Shown here one piece after another: positions 35,901 through 50,900 of a DNA stretch of 64,000 nucleotides. Every line of letters begins with the position of its first letter. Positions within the stretch are counted from its first letter, which is position 1. A program made the position numbers and the translations under genes. The notes beneath the pieces were generated by a model. The model was not told the origin of the DNA. It did not search any database and saw only the letters and a list, made by a program, of their open reading frames with translations. Source of the stretch: Manduca sexta (lineage: Eukaryota; Arthropoda; Insecta; Lepidoptera; Sphingidae). Location: positions 13,041,826 through 13,105,825 of the forward strand of contig NC_051140.1 in NCBI RefSeq assembly GCF_014839805.1, given 5' to 3'.

Positions 35901-38900
35901 AATTCAATCTCATTGGGTACACTGCTACAATAATTAGAAGACTCACACTTAAGTAGTGTCTATCTAGGATATCTATGAATTTAAAATGTACTAGTGTACA
36001 CAATACTGCTACCATTTCATATGTTATGTTGATGTTAAAATTTAATGTCAGGTAAATTAACCGATCGCTACAAATAGATGTCAACAAACATTTTACTTCA
36101 ATTTTGGTGGTGTTAAGTGCCTTTGTAACGGGATTACGTAACCTTACATAAAAAGAGTTAAGAAATCCTATAACAACATATTATATCACATAGTGGATAT
36201 AATTTTTTTGTTTTGTTAATATGGTTTGTAAAAACAATTTCAAACTATGTCGCTTTTGATCCTAGTCGTGATTGTATTATGGTAACTCATAACTAGTTTT
36301 CTACCTTCCGTACAAAACATAAGGAGAACACATTATTTAAATATATAAGATTACCAGCGTTAAATAATTTGCAAATATTTTTACAATGCAATAACTCGAT
36401 TTTCAGGAATGACCGTGGATCATGGCACTCTCTTAAACCGCGGGCCTTATGTAGAAGTGGAACTAATTAACTCAAGATTGGTGATACGGACTAATGACTT
36501 GTATCCAGAATACGAGAGACACGAAACCTCACTCTTTATGTCCATTACAATAAATTTTAGATGTACTAACGGTGATATAAGGAATTTGGTAAGTTGTCCC
36601 ATAATATATAAAATTGATTATACTTATATACTAGTTAATAGCGACAATATTGTATTAGGTTTAAGGAACCTGTAAGGATATTATACAAATGATGATGATA
36701 ATAAATAAATAAGCGGCGATAGCCCAGTTAGGAGAGGAAAGGTCTGTCGAGACGTATGTCTGCGGGTTCAAAACCTAAACGCACCTCTGACTTTCTAAAG
36801 TTATGTGTGTATTCTTTGTGAATTATCGCTTGTTATAATGGTGAAGGAAAACATCATAAGGAAACCTAAATACCTGAGAATTACAAAAGCATGTAGTGTC
36901 TGCCAACCCGCATTAGACCAACGTGGTGGATTAAGGCCTAAACCGTCTCAATAGGCCTGTGCTCAGCAATGGGCAGTATATAATACAGTAATAGAATCAT
37001 TGTTTTTAGACGTCTAAATTGATAAATGCCTTTTTATTAAGATCATATAGTTATACAAGGCCATTTTGACATTACCAACCACACACCATTAATTAATCTT
37101 TCAACAAACCAAATACCATTAGTCTTTACCCTCGCCAACATTTTGCCAAAAATATTTTTACGAATATTTTCAACAAATACCTGGTTTTGCTTTACTGACT
37201 TTTTTGCGAATATGTGAATGTATTTCTGAGTGAAAGTATGATGTGCTGTGTAGAATTATTTGAAGTAATAGTGGCATTAGGCCACGTAAAATTACAATTA
37301 CTTTTTATTCTAATTTATTTTGTTCCAAACTTACAATTTTTAATTTATATCTACAATTCGAGTAAATTATGTAAAGCATTATTTTTAAAAAGATTAGTTT
37401 CTGCTTTAATTTGGTAAGGCAATGTCAAAATCTCGCCGTGGGCATTATAATCATGGTGTAATTCTGTCACAATCGTAATTTTTTGTCTATTATATACTGG
37501 TATAATCTTAGAATGGAAAAAAGAATCAAAGAGAAAGGAATTGATAAATGCATAGATTATATCTATAAGTACATATTATATTAAAATTGTATTTTCCGTA
37601 GGGTCGTAAAACGAATTCTACACGGGTGGAATATGTAGAAGTGGTAAATGCTAGATATTAAATAAAGCTGCCGAACAAATCTTAGGTAATACACAAACTC
37701 GCTAGTTACCATCAATTGTTAATTATAATAAAAATATATGTAAGTTCACTGAAATAATTACCAGCTACGCGACGTAGATTTCATAAATTTCGCTGAGTTG
37801 TGTAATACTACAATGAAACTGTTAATTGCGAAGTTAAAACATGTATGTCTAGCCAGAGACATGTTTAATGGATATTCCACCTAGAATTTCTGAGAATGAC
37901 ATAATTAAGTTTAGGCACTAGATCAAAGACATAGTATTTGAGATATGAAAGAAATGTACGTGATGTTAATATTTATATAACTTTGAACTTGCTTGGTTAT
38001 TTGTACTGTAGACAAGACAAAATAAATAGATTTATACGAAGTAACTCAGGGGAGTACCCCGTGTATATAGAATGGGAGTACTAAAATAGTAATTTTACAC
38101 TCCAAAATATATACCTTTCCATCCAAAACACCTGAGGGAAATAGGTCCAAACAAGCGGAGTCGCTGATAAACATAAGCTATTGAATAAGTATGCAGTTAT
38201 TATATATCAAAATAATCAAAAAATTTACGATAACGACCTGGCCTTTTCGCACTGATATAACTACTGAAGTGCAAATTTCGAATCAAAAAACGATCTGGTC
38301 TTTTCGCACTGATATAACTACTGAAGTGCAAATTTCGAACAAAAAAAACGACCTGGTCTTTTCGCACTGACACAACTACTGAAGTGCAAATTTCGAATCA
38401 AAAAACGATCTGGGCTTTTCGCAATGACACAACTACTGAAGTGCACATTTCGAATCAAAAAGCGACCGGGTCTTTGCGCACTGACATAATTACTGAAGTG
38501 CAAATTTCGAATCAAAAAACGACCTGGTGTTTTCGCACTGACACAACTACTAAAGTGCACATTTGGAATCAAAAAAACTCTCACAAGTATCCATTACCAA
38601 AATTGTATATCAAATATAGGTTCCGCAATCCACAGCAATAAAGCAATCAATATTCTAACAAGTAAAGGCCATTGGCATACGCATTTGAATATCCTAAAAA
38701 AATATTTTATCAAATGTTTATTAATGACTTTAGTTTATACATGTAGCACTATCATATTGTTACTGATAGGAACTTTATCATTTACAATGTAGACTATTAT
38801 GAGCTATTTGATATTTCCAGGTCGTTATCATCAATGTGGACGACACAAATAACAATGCACCGGTATTTATTCCAAACGACGAGTTGGAATTCATAATTGC

Positions 38901-41900
38901 CACTCCTGTGCCTCCTGGATTTCTAGTTACAGGATGTAATGACGGTATAACAGTACAAGATATAGATCTAACAACACAAAGAATTGATTTTGCAATCGAG
39001 GAAAACGATCTTTTTGAAATTGCTTATGATTCGTCGCTGTCTACTAGGCCAAAAGAATTCAAAGCTGTACTGCGAACAAAAACACTCATCAGGACAATTC
39101 AAGAGCCTATCACACTAAGGATTAGTGCGACGGTTAGCTTGTTTTACTTACTTAATATTACAGAAATATATTTAATTTGTTGAAAAATCGTGATTTTAGA
39201 GGTGTGTTGTCGAATCTTAAAAAAAATAATGGAATTGGTAGATTTTGAATTGGTATGATCTCCCGGTCGTACAAATCGCAGCAACAAAACTATAACTTTA
39301 CGACAGTTTTCATCAAGAGTCAGTCGGGCCCTCCTCGCCGAATTAACATCGAGTCATCAGTAAAAACACACACACCTTAATCCGACGGCAATAAAAGTAT
39401 ATGAAAATTTTAACGCTAAATTATATCTATGTTAACCATGTTGACGCTTATATTTTCATTTCCAGGACGTGGACAATACAAATGATCCTCCGATAACAAC
39501 ACACGCTACAATTCGGATAAAAAGTGATACAGAATTCGAATTACCAGTGGAGCCTGTGTTTTCACAGATATTCTACATGGCTACATACTCACGAGACCAT
39601 CAACTTGTTCACGAACCTATCTCTTTGCAGCAAGGCTTCGACGATGACGTAAAATTTGATTTAGATGGAGGTAAAGTTTTTACAACAAAATATATATTAT
39701 GACGTTCTTTAAAATCGTATAACTAAACAAAAAACATAAATGCATAAGTATCCGCAATCAAAAGATATTAATCGGTGATAATCAGAAAGCATTTTTGTCG
39801 ATGAGGTCATGAATTATCATCTGTGTACTATCGAAAATGTATCGTATGTGAAAACATATTCATACAAATTAATGCGTTTCTGTAAACACAAGTACCTACT
39901 AGTACATTTGTTGGTGATATAAATCTATAAATATTGGTTATGTATGTATATTTTCCTAACCGGGAAACATACCATAAAGCCACAAGCAAATGGTATTGTA
40001 CATATAGGATACATTTATATGCTAACAAGTTGTTTAAATATGTGTAAGATACACGCAAAAACGATCCATAAAACTTATAAATTGGCAAATCTTATTGGAC
40101 AGCTTTTAAAACTTTACAGAATATTGCCCATTTTGTTTTTGGAATTCCCTGCACAGCTATTGCACAATAATTGCATGCACTTGACGTCCGACAATTAGTT
40201 ATGTTCGAGCTCACCTAGAACACACGTGTTACCGAAATTTTTCATCCGTTGAATATCAATTTCATAGCTTGGATACATATATTTCAGTTAGTTACAAAAG
40301 TTATAATATTAAAGGAAAATCAAATCAACTTAAAATTGTCTTAATACTTTATGAAAAGAATCTATGTAATCATTCAAAATATGGTTATAGAATAATATTC
40401 TTCCATCAATTTGACCACTCAGTACAAAAGGCTTCATGTAAATGCTGTCAACGTGATCGTAAGGAACATTATCATACACTACTATAAAAGAGACAGGTGC
40501 TGTAACAACTTCAGCAACGAACAGTTTTCTATGTAATTAAGTATTCACGGTACTTACTGTAATGTTTCTCAGCAATAAATGAACAGTCTGCGCGGCGCTT
40601 AATAACTACTCTTAAATATATAGTTATCAGGTTTATTACTAACAAAGTTTTGATGGTTATGTGTGTGCTCGTCTGTATAGCAAAGTATATCATACGTAAT
40701 CATCATAATATATTAAGTTGAAGTAGGCGATGTATAAGACAGCAATCTAGGGTATAAGTTGTCAAATAAGTAAAACTAGTATACTAAGACTTAGACACAA
40801 TTATGAACTAAGAATAATTACAAAGTTCATAATGTTATATTATGTTTCAGATGTTGATAAATCTTAATAATAATTATCCTTATTCTAACTCCTCCATTAC
40901 AGATCATGTCAACAATTTCGAGCTTGTCACCAATAGTAATCAAGTATCTATCCGGGTGAGGAAACCGTTACCAGCTGACGTGATGTTGGAAACTCAAATT
41001 TTCCTTGTTGTAAAAGCCGAACGAACGTATACTAGTGGCGCATCTGCTACCGTTATAGTACAACTTCCAGAAGGTAAAACCAGCCGAATTTTGTATCAGT
41101 GTTGTGGGAGTAATAAGTTAAACAAAGATTATTCTAATTGACAATATATAGCAGGTCTATAGCCTTGGTCGGTACACCAAGCAGTAGTGTGCAAGCAATC
41201 TTATGTTTCGGTTTAGAAAACATTTTAAACAGTGTATACGTACAACATGCATGTCTCAGAATGTTTTTAAAATAAATTTCTAAATGGTATTGCTAATATA
41301 CCTGACCAGCTCAAAAATATAGTACTATATCAACTTTACAAACCTTATTGGATTCAGGAATCTCTAATTATGAGCAAGTAATTTAATTTATCCTACACCT
41401 ACGCAAAATAATACCTACGGTACTTTGTTTATGACTGATTCACAGCGAATTTTAAGCAAAAAAAGAGCGTTCGTGTCTGTTTTGTATTGGTAAAATTATT
41501 AGTTTTTCTAAAGAAATTCAGGTATTGGTCTTCCTCGACAATTATTAAAATGGAAATCCTTTTCAGTAATACCATTGGAGTTTGAAAGGGCGCATTACAA
41601 CGGTATTATTGAGGATAACAGACTTCAATTATCACAACTAAGACTTCGCCAAGGATATGACGGACTCATTAATGCTTCCATATCGAGCGGTAAGGTGTTT
41701 AATATTTAAGTAATGACATTAATGAAAGTCACAAACTTTTTAAGTTCACATATTAGGTTCCATCATTAATATTTTTTTGGTAAATGTTCAATTGATGTTG
41801 ATTCACAATGTAAACTAATAGGGTACTGAAGTATTGAATTCCCCTTTGATCATATAATTAGAATTGCTTCGCGCAATATGCTTTATTAACGAGATTCAGT

Positions 41901-44900
41901 TATTATATCTAATCTAATCAACAACAAAAATCTAAGACAACAATTAAAGATATAATGAGCCTTGTATTTTCTATGTCATTTAACTAAAATTACATATTTT
42001 TACAGATCATTCAACGTATTTCACTCCAACAGTAGAAGGGAACACAATTACAATAGCAATGTCACAGCTAAGCGAAAACGTTATATTGGACAATAATTTT
42101 ATATATTTACATGTTGTTGCCTCTACTGACCGTAGTACAACTTCGACTATAGTCACGCTAGAGATAATTAAAGACGATCACATTACTCCTGTGTTTGAAA
42201 GGGCCTTATATTCTGCATCTTATAATTCATCTACAGGCTTGACCATCGAACCGATTGTCATAGTAAATGGTTTTGACGCGACTGTAAATATAGAATTAAT
42301 TGGAGGTAATTTTTTTTAAATATAATAATGTGTAGTATATTTGAAATCGAACAATTTCAATATCATTTAGCCGATGTTCTTAAAGTTATTTCATGTATAT
42401 TTAATATTTTGATGTGTTTAATCCACTATTTCAGATCATGTGAGATTCTTTGACTTTAATCAAAACGGTTCTAATATCGCTCTGGTATCCTCGACCCTGC
42501 CTCCAGAGCTATACAGCGAACAACAAATCTTACTCACGGTAAAGGCCACTAAACCAAGAACTGTAGGCGCCAGCACTGCCATTATTATAACTTTACCCGA
42601 AGGTAATATACACAAATAACCTTAAAAAACTATATTTGATTTTATAAGGTAAACCGAAAACCACAGTCTGTTCATACTAGTACTTTTTATCCTTATTTTC
42701 ATGTTCTATCTTGTTCTTACGTGAAAGTAATCTCTCAGTATGTGTGAGGTGTGTGTGTGTGTGTGTGTTTTCTCAATTTTCAGTAATCTTACTTTTCTAC
42801 TGTGAGGGTTTATGGGGCAATCTTCCCTAACTTTTTTCCACGGTCCGTATTTCAGCGAGAATATTAGGTTTTCAAGAGTCCTCTTACAAAGGAACTTTAA
42901 GGGAAGATGTGTTAACACTCGAAACTATTGTATTGAGCGAAGGTTATGATAGCAGTGTGAGCTTCAATATATCTGGAGGTAAATATTTGTAATACACTTA
43001 TCTCTATTTTAATTACTTAAAAAAAATGCATTAATAATTATTTGAGAAATATTTAACGACATCATTCATAAATATATTTCAGAGCACGCCAGTTATTTCG
43101 AGTTATTGAACGAAGGAAATCGGGTGAACATTAGACAGTCGAGGCCACTTCCCACCAATGTTATTACTGACAACAGTTTTATCGTATTAACACTCGGCGC
43201 GGAAGGCTTGAACGCAGTTACAACAACTGTGCCGATAGTCTTGGAAATACTAAAGGAGGATGAAAACACTCCACTGTTTAGTCGTAATATTTACCACGCT
43301 ACCTATAAGGGGACAAACGATATTGATATTGAAAATATCATGCTAAGACAAGGGTATGATAGTAGCGTCAGGTTCAGAATAGAGGGAGGTAAGGATAATT
43401 ATTGATTCAAAAATAGTATACGAAGGTCACTCATATGTGAGGGTCCGTCTAGGTAGGTACCACCGCAATGTCTATTCCTGCCGCCAAGCAGCAGTGTCGT
43501 CACTGTTGTCTTCCCTTTTAAAGAACATTGTAACCAGTGTAACTATTGCACATAAAAAGACTTTAAAACTCAGGTCTCAGAATGGCGAGCGCAATGTACT
43601 ACCAAACTATAGTTTGTAATTCAAGGTGTTGGATGGTATTTCTACTGTTTATGTCTTACTGTTACTGCCGTATCGCTTACTATTCGACGGACGGCAAGCT
43701 CGTCTCGTCATTCAAAGCACATAAAACGAAATATAATATTGTTGTTGAATCACATTATTACATCAATCGTTTACTATCGTGTATCGTGTTTAACACACGT
43801 TTATTTGTAAAGGAAAAATCTGTGTTAAGCCGATGAGTACAGTTCCTACAGTACCGTAATTATGGTACGGTACGTAATAGAATTCCAAAACAATTTATAA
43901 TTTCTAAACACGAATTTCATTTTTTAATTAATAAAACTATCATTCACAATAAAATCTAACGAAAAGTTGCAATTGATCAATTGATTTATATGCATTTTAT
44001 GTTTTTTCTTAACATAAGACATTAGTCTACCCTCCCTTGTATTTACATAAAACACATTTGAAACGCAATAAATGAATTTTGGTAAAAAAATATCCAGTAA
44101 TGCCCCTCTCCCCAACTCATCGAAGCACAATATTCCATTTCAATAAAGATAATATGCGTGTAAAATGCAATATAATAATAAGGTATACGAGGTCTACCTC
44201 AAAATAATTGTGATTCGTCGCCATAATGCGTTTGATCAATACATTTAGCTCAAAGTTATTCTACTAATACCAAGCTAGTGACTTGTCTATCTAGTAATTT
44301 AATTATATTAAAAATGATATTGCTATACTTAATCTCCATTAACCTTCTAAGAAACCTTTCTACGAGGTCAGGAACATTTTCTTTAATGCCGGCAGTAGTG
44401 ATAAAATAATGTTATAATTATTTTTTCAGAACATTCTCAGTATTTTGAAGTTACTAATAATGGGAATAATGTTATATTATCATTGATATCAGCAATACCC
44501 TCAGATGTCATATTCAGAGAAAAAGTTCTTTATATCAATATCTTGGCGCACAAAGAATTAACCGTAGGAGCAAATGCTGCCCTTTTAATAAGATTCCCAG
44601 CAGGTACGTAGTTTTATTGTTTCATATAAAATTAAGATTAATCTACCAAATACTATAACAGGTAATATTAAAATATAAAGTAATATAAGTAGGTCTCATT
44701 ATAATTTATTTATGAGTGCTTAGCCCATAGTGGCGGACTAAGGCCTTAACACTTTTAGTAGTAGAGGAGGCCCGTGTCCAGCAGCGGGATAGTATATGAT
44801 TCAAGGTTGACATTATTTTTTATATAATGAGTCGTAAGAAGTCATAAATTTTTAAAATATAGTTTTTTTTAAATATGTTTTCTTGTTATGATCATTAAAC

Positions 44901-47900
44901 ACCGCCTAAAATAATAACATACTTTTCAGAAATGACCGAACCGACACAAATGGGATTTTCGCAGCACACTTATACAGGTTCGATTGAAAACAATCATTTA
45001 TCTCTGGAAACTGTTATACTCAGCACGGGTTATGATGCCGGTACTGCATTCTTCCTTACAGGAGGTACGTGCCTTTTTTTATACAACCCTGGCTAAGGGA
45101 CTCCATAGCACCTAAGGCTTAGTGGTGCGGCGTATAAATAGAGTATCCATTGAGGAAAGGTGATTATCCCAACTCGATATAGTTATTGCCATGAAAGTGG
45201 ATATACACAGGCTGATCCCCGAACGCGTCGAGCCCTATGCCAGGTTTTACATTTTGTGTATAAATCGGTTAACGAAAGCTGGCACGTTCGCAATACTGAC
45301 ACCAATATAATTTTACATAATATGTATTTTTTTTTATATTATAATTGAGGGGACAAACACATAAATGCAAATATAACATCAATCTATATTTTTTTGCTCG
45401 TGGGCATTGTGTTGTCTTGACGCCTGACACTTATTTATTCACAGACACTTCACACATGTAACATGTAATGTGTTCTACGCGCCAACTTTAGATAATTGTC
45501 GTGTACGTCAGTGGTCTTTAGTCGGACAGATTCAATATACACTCTATCACCATCGAACCTACCATCCAGGATATAGATATCCTTAACTTAATTATTATGT
45601 TAAATATTGACTCCGTCTCTACTACTTGAACACCAAGTGGGGGTGTTTATTTATCTTCAAGCCAGTATGATATGCCTTATCCATGATGCTTGTCAAGTAA
45701 ATTTTTATAGCACTTACTATGTAAGTATGTAACTGATTTTAGAAGGAGCGGGTCCAGTGGGCTTTGAGGCTCAAGCTCATATTCTTTATATTCTTTCCTA
45801 ATGTATACCAAAATTCATATCCAATACACAAACCAAAATAATATAATTAGCAACTACCTTAACTATGATTTTAATAATAGAAATATAATTATTTTCAGAT
45901 CACGCTGAACATTTCAGAGTAACCAATGACAACAATATAGTTTCTGTAACTTTATTAAACCCTCTGCCGGCTACAATCATTGAAGATAACAATCAGTTAA
46001 TACTGGAAATAGAAGCTCGGAGAGATAGAGCTGTGTCGGTATGGACCAGCGTTATTATAGAGATTGTGAGACCAATAATAGAAATACCTGTATTTGCCGA
46101 GCCCCATTATAGAGGTACTTACGTGGAAAATACAGGACTGCTTTTTGAAGATCCGATTTCCTTGTCCCAGGGTTACGATGAAACAGTAACATTTGGTCTA
46201 GAGGGAGGTAAGTCTTATTATTGTTATATTTTCTGCGCAAATACTAAATAGTAATTATGATTAGGTACTTCTAAAATGCTTAAAGGACAAGTAAACACTT
46301 TTTTATCTACTTTTTAGAAGGTTTTTGTGACGCGGGATATTTAATTTAATATATATTTCAGTACCTTTATCTTACTATATAGTTCACATTGATCATTACT
46401 TTTTACTAACACCTACCCATTGAGACCAAACTTATGAGCCGAAACATATCTGCTGTATGTTGCTGAGGAGTTCGATATCTCGTAGACCACATGATACTGC
46501 AGCATCAGCTTAAGGTTACTATGTTTAAGAAAAACTCCGAAGTAATAGTATACCAAATTCAATCAATTGGACTTGTCAAAGTAGGAAAAGGGCAGACGAT
46601 ATTCAAACGCCTGAATAGATCTTCCTAAATAATATCTAAGAACCATCTATCACACCAGTTATCAAACAAAAATACGCATCAAAATCGGTTCGATCGTTTT
46701 AGAGCTACTATGCTACAGATATATATAAAGATACAAAGGCACACTGATACACAAAACACTCATATATACAGACATACAGTTTCACACCATTAACTTAAAA
46801 ACCCCACTTTTTCTATTGGCGGTTAAAAACAAAGTAAACCTAAGGAATTGAATCATATGCCACAGTAGCTGATGAACCAATTATAACTACAACATATTAA
46901 AACACTACTTATGTATCTATAAAAAACTATGAAAATTGTAAATAAATTCATTGCTTTATTTCAGAGTTTGCCTCATTATTCACATTGGTTCAAAATAATA
47001 ACGTAGTTAAAATAACAACTGATAATTCAATACCAGAAGAAATAGTTAATAATAATGACAGATTATTGTTTGCTATGGTTGCCAGCAAACCAAACACTAC
47101 AAGTGCTAGAACTGCTATTCTCATTGATATACAAACAGGTAAGAAAACAAAATTTTAAGGTGTAATAAATAATAAACACATAATCACAACATAAACATTA
47201 AATTTCTTTTCAAGAAACTACACCGGATTTAGTTTTACTCGGTTTTGAAAGAGTCACATACATTGGTACGTTTGAAAACAACGAAATAACTATTGACCCG
47301 ATAGTACTCAGTGAAGGATACACCACGAACGTAACTTTCACGTTACACGGAGGTACGTGCACATTATGAATATATGAGTCAATTTAATTTTTGACAAGTA
47401 ACGCTTGAGCTACTAACATTATTGCCTTAATTTCAGATCTCGCTCCACACTTTCAGCCAACCTCAGTGGGTCAAACCGTAAGCATCGCTCTGCGGAACCC
47501 CATTCCTGCAGCGTCAATGCCTGCTAACGGCATAATAGTTCTCGAAGTGCAGGCTTCGGCTCCGGGTGCCGTCACGGCGCACACCACGGTCGTGCTTACT
47601 GTTGTCACGGAAAGTGACCTCATTCCGATTGTTGAGCTCGTTTTCAGCGCAACCCATTACACTGGCACCTTTACCGAAGTGGGAGGTCTCGTGTTTACCA
47701 CACCGATCACACTATCTCGAGGATACGACGCCACAGTGCAGTTCACTCTAGAAGGAGGTACGTGTTGTTTAGTTTCGATTGGTAATTAATTTTACCGTAT
47801 CTATAATCCGCTGACCTGTGTAGAACACAGACGCTGATGCTGATCTTTCTTTCAGATGACTCTCAGTGGTTCGGTCTGACGCGGTCACAAAACTCGGCGA

Positions 47901-50900
47901 TTCTGACTTTAACCAACGCGATTCCTGCAGCAGTAATAGCAAACAATCGAAATCTCATCTTCTCCGTCGTCGCTCAAAGACCCGGTAGCGCAGATGCCAG
48001 AAGCACCATTGTCATCGCGCTAGCAGACGGTAGGCCTCTTGCAAACTCGCAATATTTTTAACTATATACGTATAGTATAAGTACCAAATAATGTGCATAA
48101 ATTAACTGTCTACACTTTCGTCTGTTCATTTTTCAGAATACAATGACGGAATGAGCCTGCTCGGCTTCGAAAGAGTCACGTATGTCGGTACCTTCATAAA
48201 TAACGCAGTAACTGTTGACCCGATAGAACTCAGTGAAGGTTACACCCCGAGCGTAACTTTCACGCTACACGGAGGTACGTGCACATTATGAATATATGAG
48301 TCAATTTAATTTTTGACAAGTAACGCTTGAGCTACTTACATTATTGCCTTTATTTCAGATCTCGCCTCACACTTCCAGCCAACCTCAGTGGGTCAAACCG
48401 TAAGCATCGCTCTGCGGAACCCCATACCTGCAGCGTCAATGCCTGCTAACGGCATAATAGTTCTCGAAGTGCAGGCTTCGGCTCCGGTGCCGTCACGGCG
48501 CACACCACGGTCGTGCTTACTGTTGTCACGGAAAGTGACCTCATTCCGATTGTTGAGCTCGTTTTCAGCGCAACCCATTACACTGGCACCTTTACCGAAG
48601 TGGGAGGTCTCGTGTTTACCACACCGATAACACTATCTCGAGGATACGACGCCACAGTGCAGTTCACTCTAGAAGGAGGTACGTGTTGCTTTGTTTCGAT
48701 GGATAATTAATGTAACTGTATCTATACTCCGCTGAACTGTGTAGAACACAGACGCTGATGCTGACCTTTCTTTCAGATGACTCTCAGTGGTTCGGTCTGA
48801 CGCGATCACAAAACTCGGCGATTCTGACTTTAACCAACGCGATTCCTGCAGCAGTAATAGCAAACAATCGAAATCTCATCTTCTCCGTCGTCGCTCAAAG
48901 ACCCGGTAGCGCAGATGCCAGAAGCACCATTGTCATCGCGCTAGCAGACGGTAAGCCTCTGGCAAACTCGCATAATTTTTACCTATATACGTTTAATATA
49001 ACTACCAAAAAATGAGCAAAACTAACTGTCAACATTTTTGTCCGTTCATTTTTCAGAATACAATGACGGAATGAGCCTCCTCGGCTTCGAAAGGGTCACG
49101 TACGTCGGTACCTTCATAAATAACGCAGTAACTGTTGACCCGATAGTACTCAGTGAAGGTTACACCCCGAGCGTAACTTTCACGCTACACGGAGGTACGT
49201 ACACAATATGAATATATGCGTCGATTTAATCTTTTGACAAGTAACGCTTGAGCTACTTACATTATTGCCTTTATTTCAGATCTCGCCTCACACTTCCAGC
49301 CAACCTCAGTGGGTCAAACCGTAAGCATCGCTCTGCGGAACCCCATACCTGCAGCGTCAATGCCTGCTAACGGCATAATAGTTCTCGAAGTGCAGGCTTC
49401 GGCTCCGGTGCCGTCACGGCGCACACCACGGTCGTGCTTACTGTTGTCACGGAAAGTGACCTCATTCCGATTGTTGAGCTCGTTTTCAGCGCAACCCATT
49501 ACACTGGCACCTTTACCGAAGTGGGAGGTCTCGTGTTTACCACACCGATCACACTATCTCGAGGATACGACGCCACAGTGCAGTTCACTCTAGAAGGAGG
49601 TACGTGTTGCTTTGTTTCGATGGATAATTAATGTAACTGTATCTATACTCCGCTGAACTGTGTAGAACACAGACGCTGATGCTGACCTTTCTTTCAGATG
49701 ACTCTCAGTGGTTCGGTCTGACACGATCACAAAACTCGGCGATTCTGACTGTAACCAACGCGATTCCTGCAGCAGTAATAGCAAACAATCGAAATCTCAT
49801 CTTCTCCGTCGTCGCTCAAAGACCCGGTAGCGCAGATGCCAGAAGCACCATTGTCATCGCGCTAGCAGACGGTAGGCCTCTTGCAAACTCGCAATTTTTT
49901 TTAACTATATACGTATAGTATAAGTACCAAATAATGTGCATAAATTAACTGTCTACACTTTCGTCTGTTCATTTTTCAGAATACAATGACGGAATGAGCC
50001 TGCTCGGCTTCGAAAGGGTCACGTATGTGTCGGTACCTTCATAAATAACGCAGTAACTGTTGACCCGATAGTACTCAGTGAAGGTTACACCCCGAGCGTA
50101 ACTTTCACGCTACACGGAGGTACGTGCACATTATGAATATATGAGTCAATTTAATTTTTGACAAGTAACGCTTGAGCTACTAACATTATTGCCTTTATTT
50201 CAGATTCTCGCCTCATACTTCCAGCCAACCTCAGTGGGTCAAACCGTAAGCATCGCTCTGCGGAACCCCATACCTGCAGCGTCAATGCCTGCTAACGGCA
50301 TAATAGTTCTCGAAGTGCAGGCTTCGGCTCCGGTGCCGTCACGGCGCACACCACGGTCGTGCTTACTGTTGTCACGGAAAGTGACCTCATTCCGATTGTT
50401 GAGCTCGTTTTCAGCGCAACCCATTACACTGGCACCTTTACCGAAGTGGGAGGTCTCGTGTTTACCACACCGATCACACTATCTCGAGGATACGACGCCA
50501 CAGTGCAGTTCACTCTAGAAGGAGGTACGTGTTGCTTTGTTTCGATGGATAATTAATGTAACTGTATCTATACTCCGCTGAACTGTGTAGAACACAGACG
50601 CTGATGCTGACCTTTCTTTCAGATGACTCTCAGTGGTTCGGTCTGACGCGATCACAAAACTCGGCGATTCTGACTTTAACCAACGCGATTCCTGCAGCAG
50701 TAATAGCAAACAATCGAAATCTCATCTTCTCCGTCGTCGCTCAAAGACCCGGTAGCGCAGATGCCAGAAGCACCATTGTCATCGCGCTAGCAGACGGTAA
50801 GCCTCTGGCAAACTCGCATAATTTTTACCTATATACGTTTAATATAACTACCAAAAAATGAGCAAAACTAACTGTCAACATTTTTGTCCGTTCATTTTTC

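Noticed and set aside
38318..38584. 19-residue repeat protein on the minus strand
   Set aside because: Explained by a 57-bp minisatellite in intron 3; 57 is a multiple of three, so open frames are expected.
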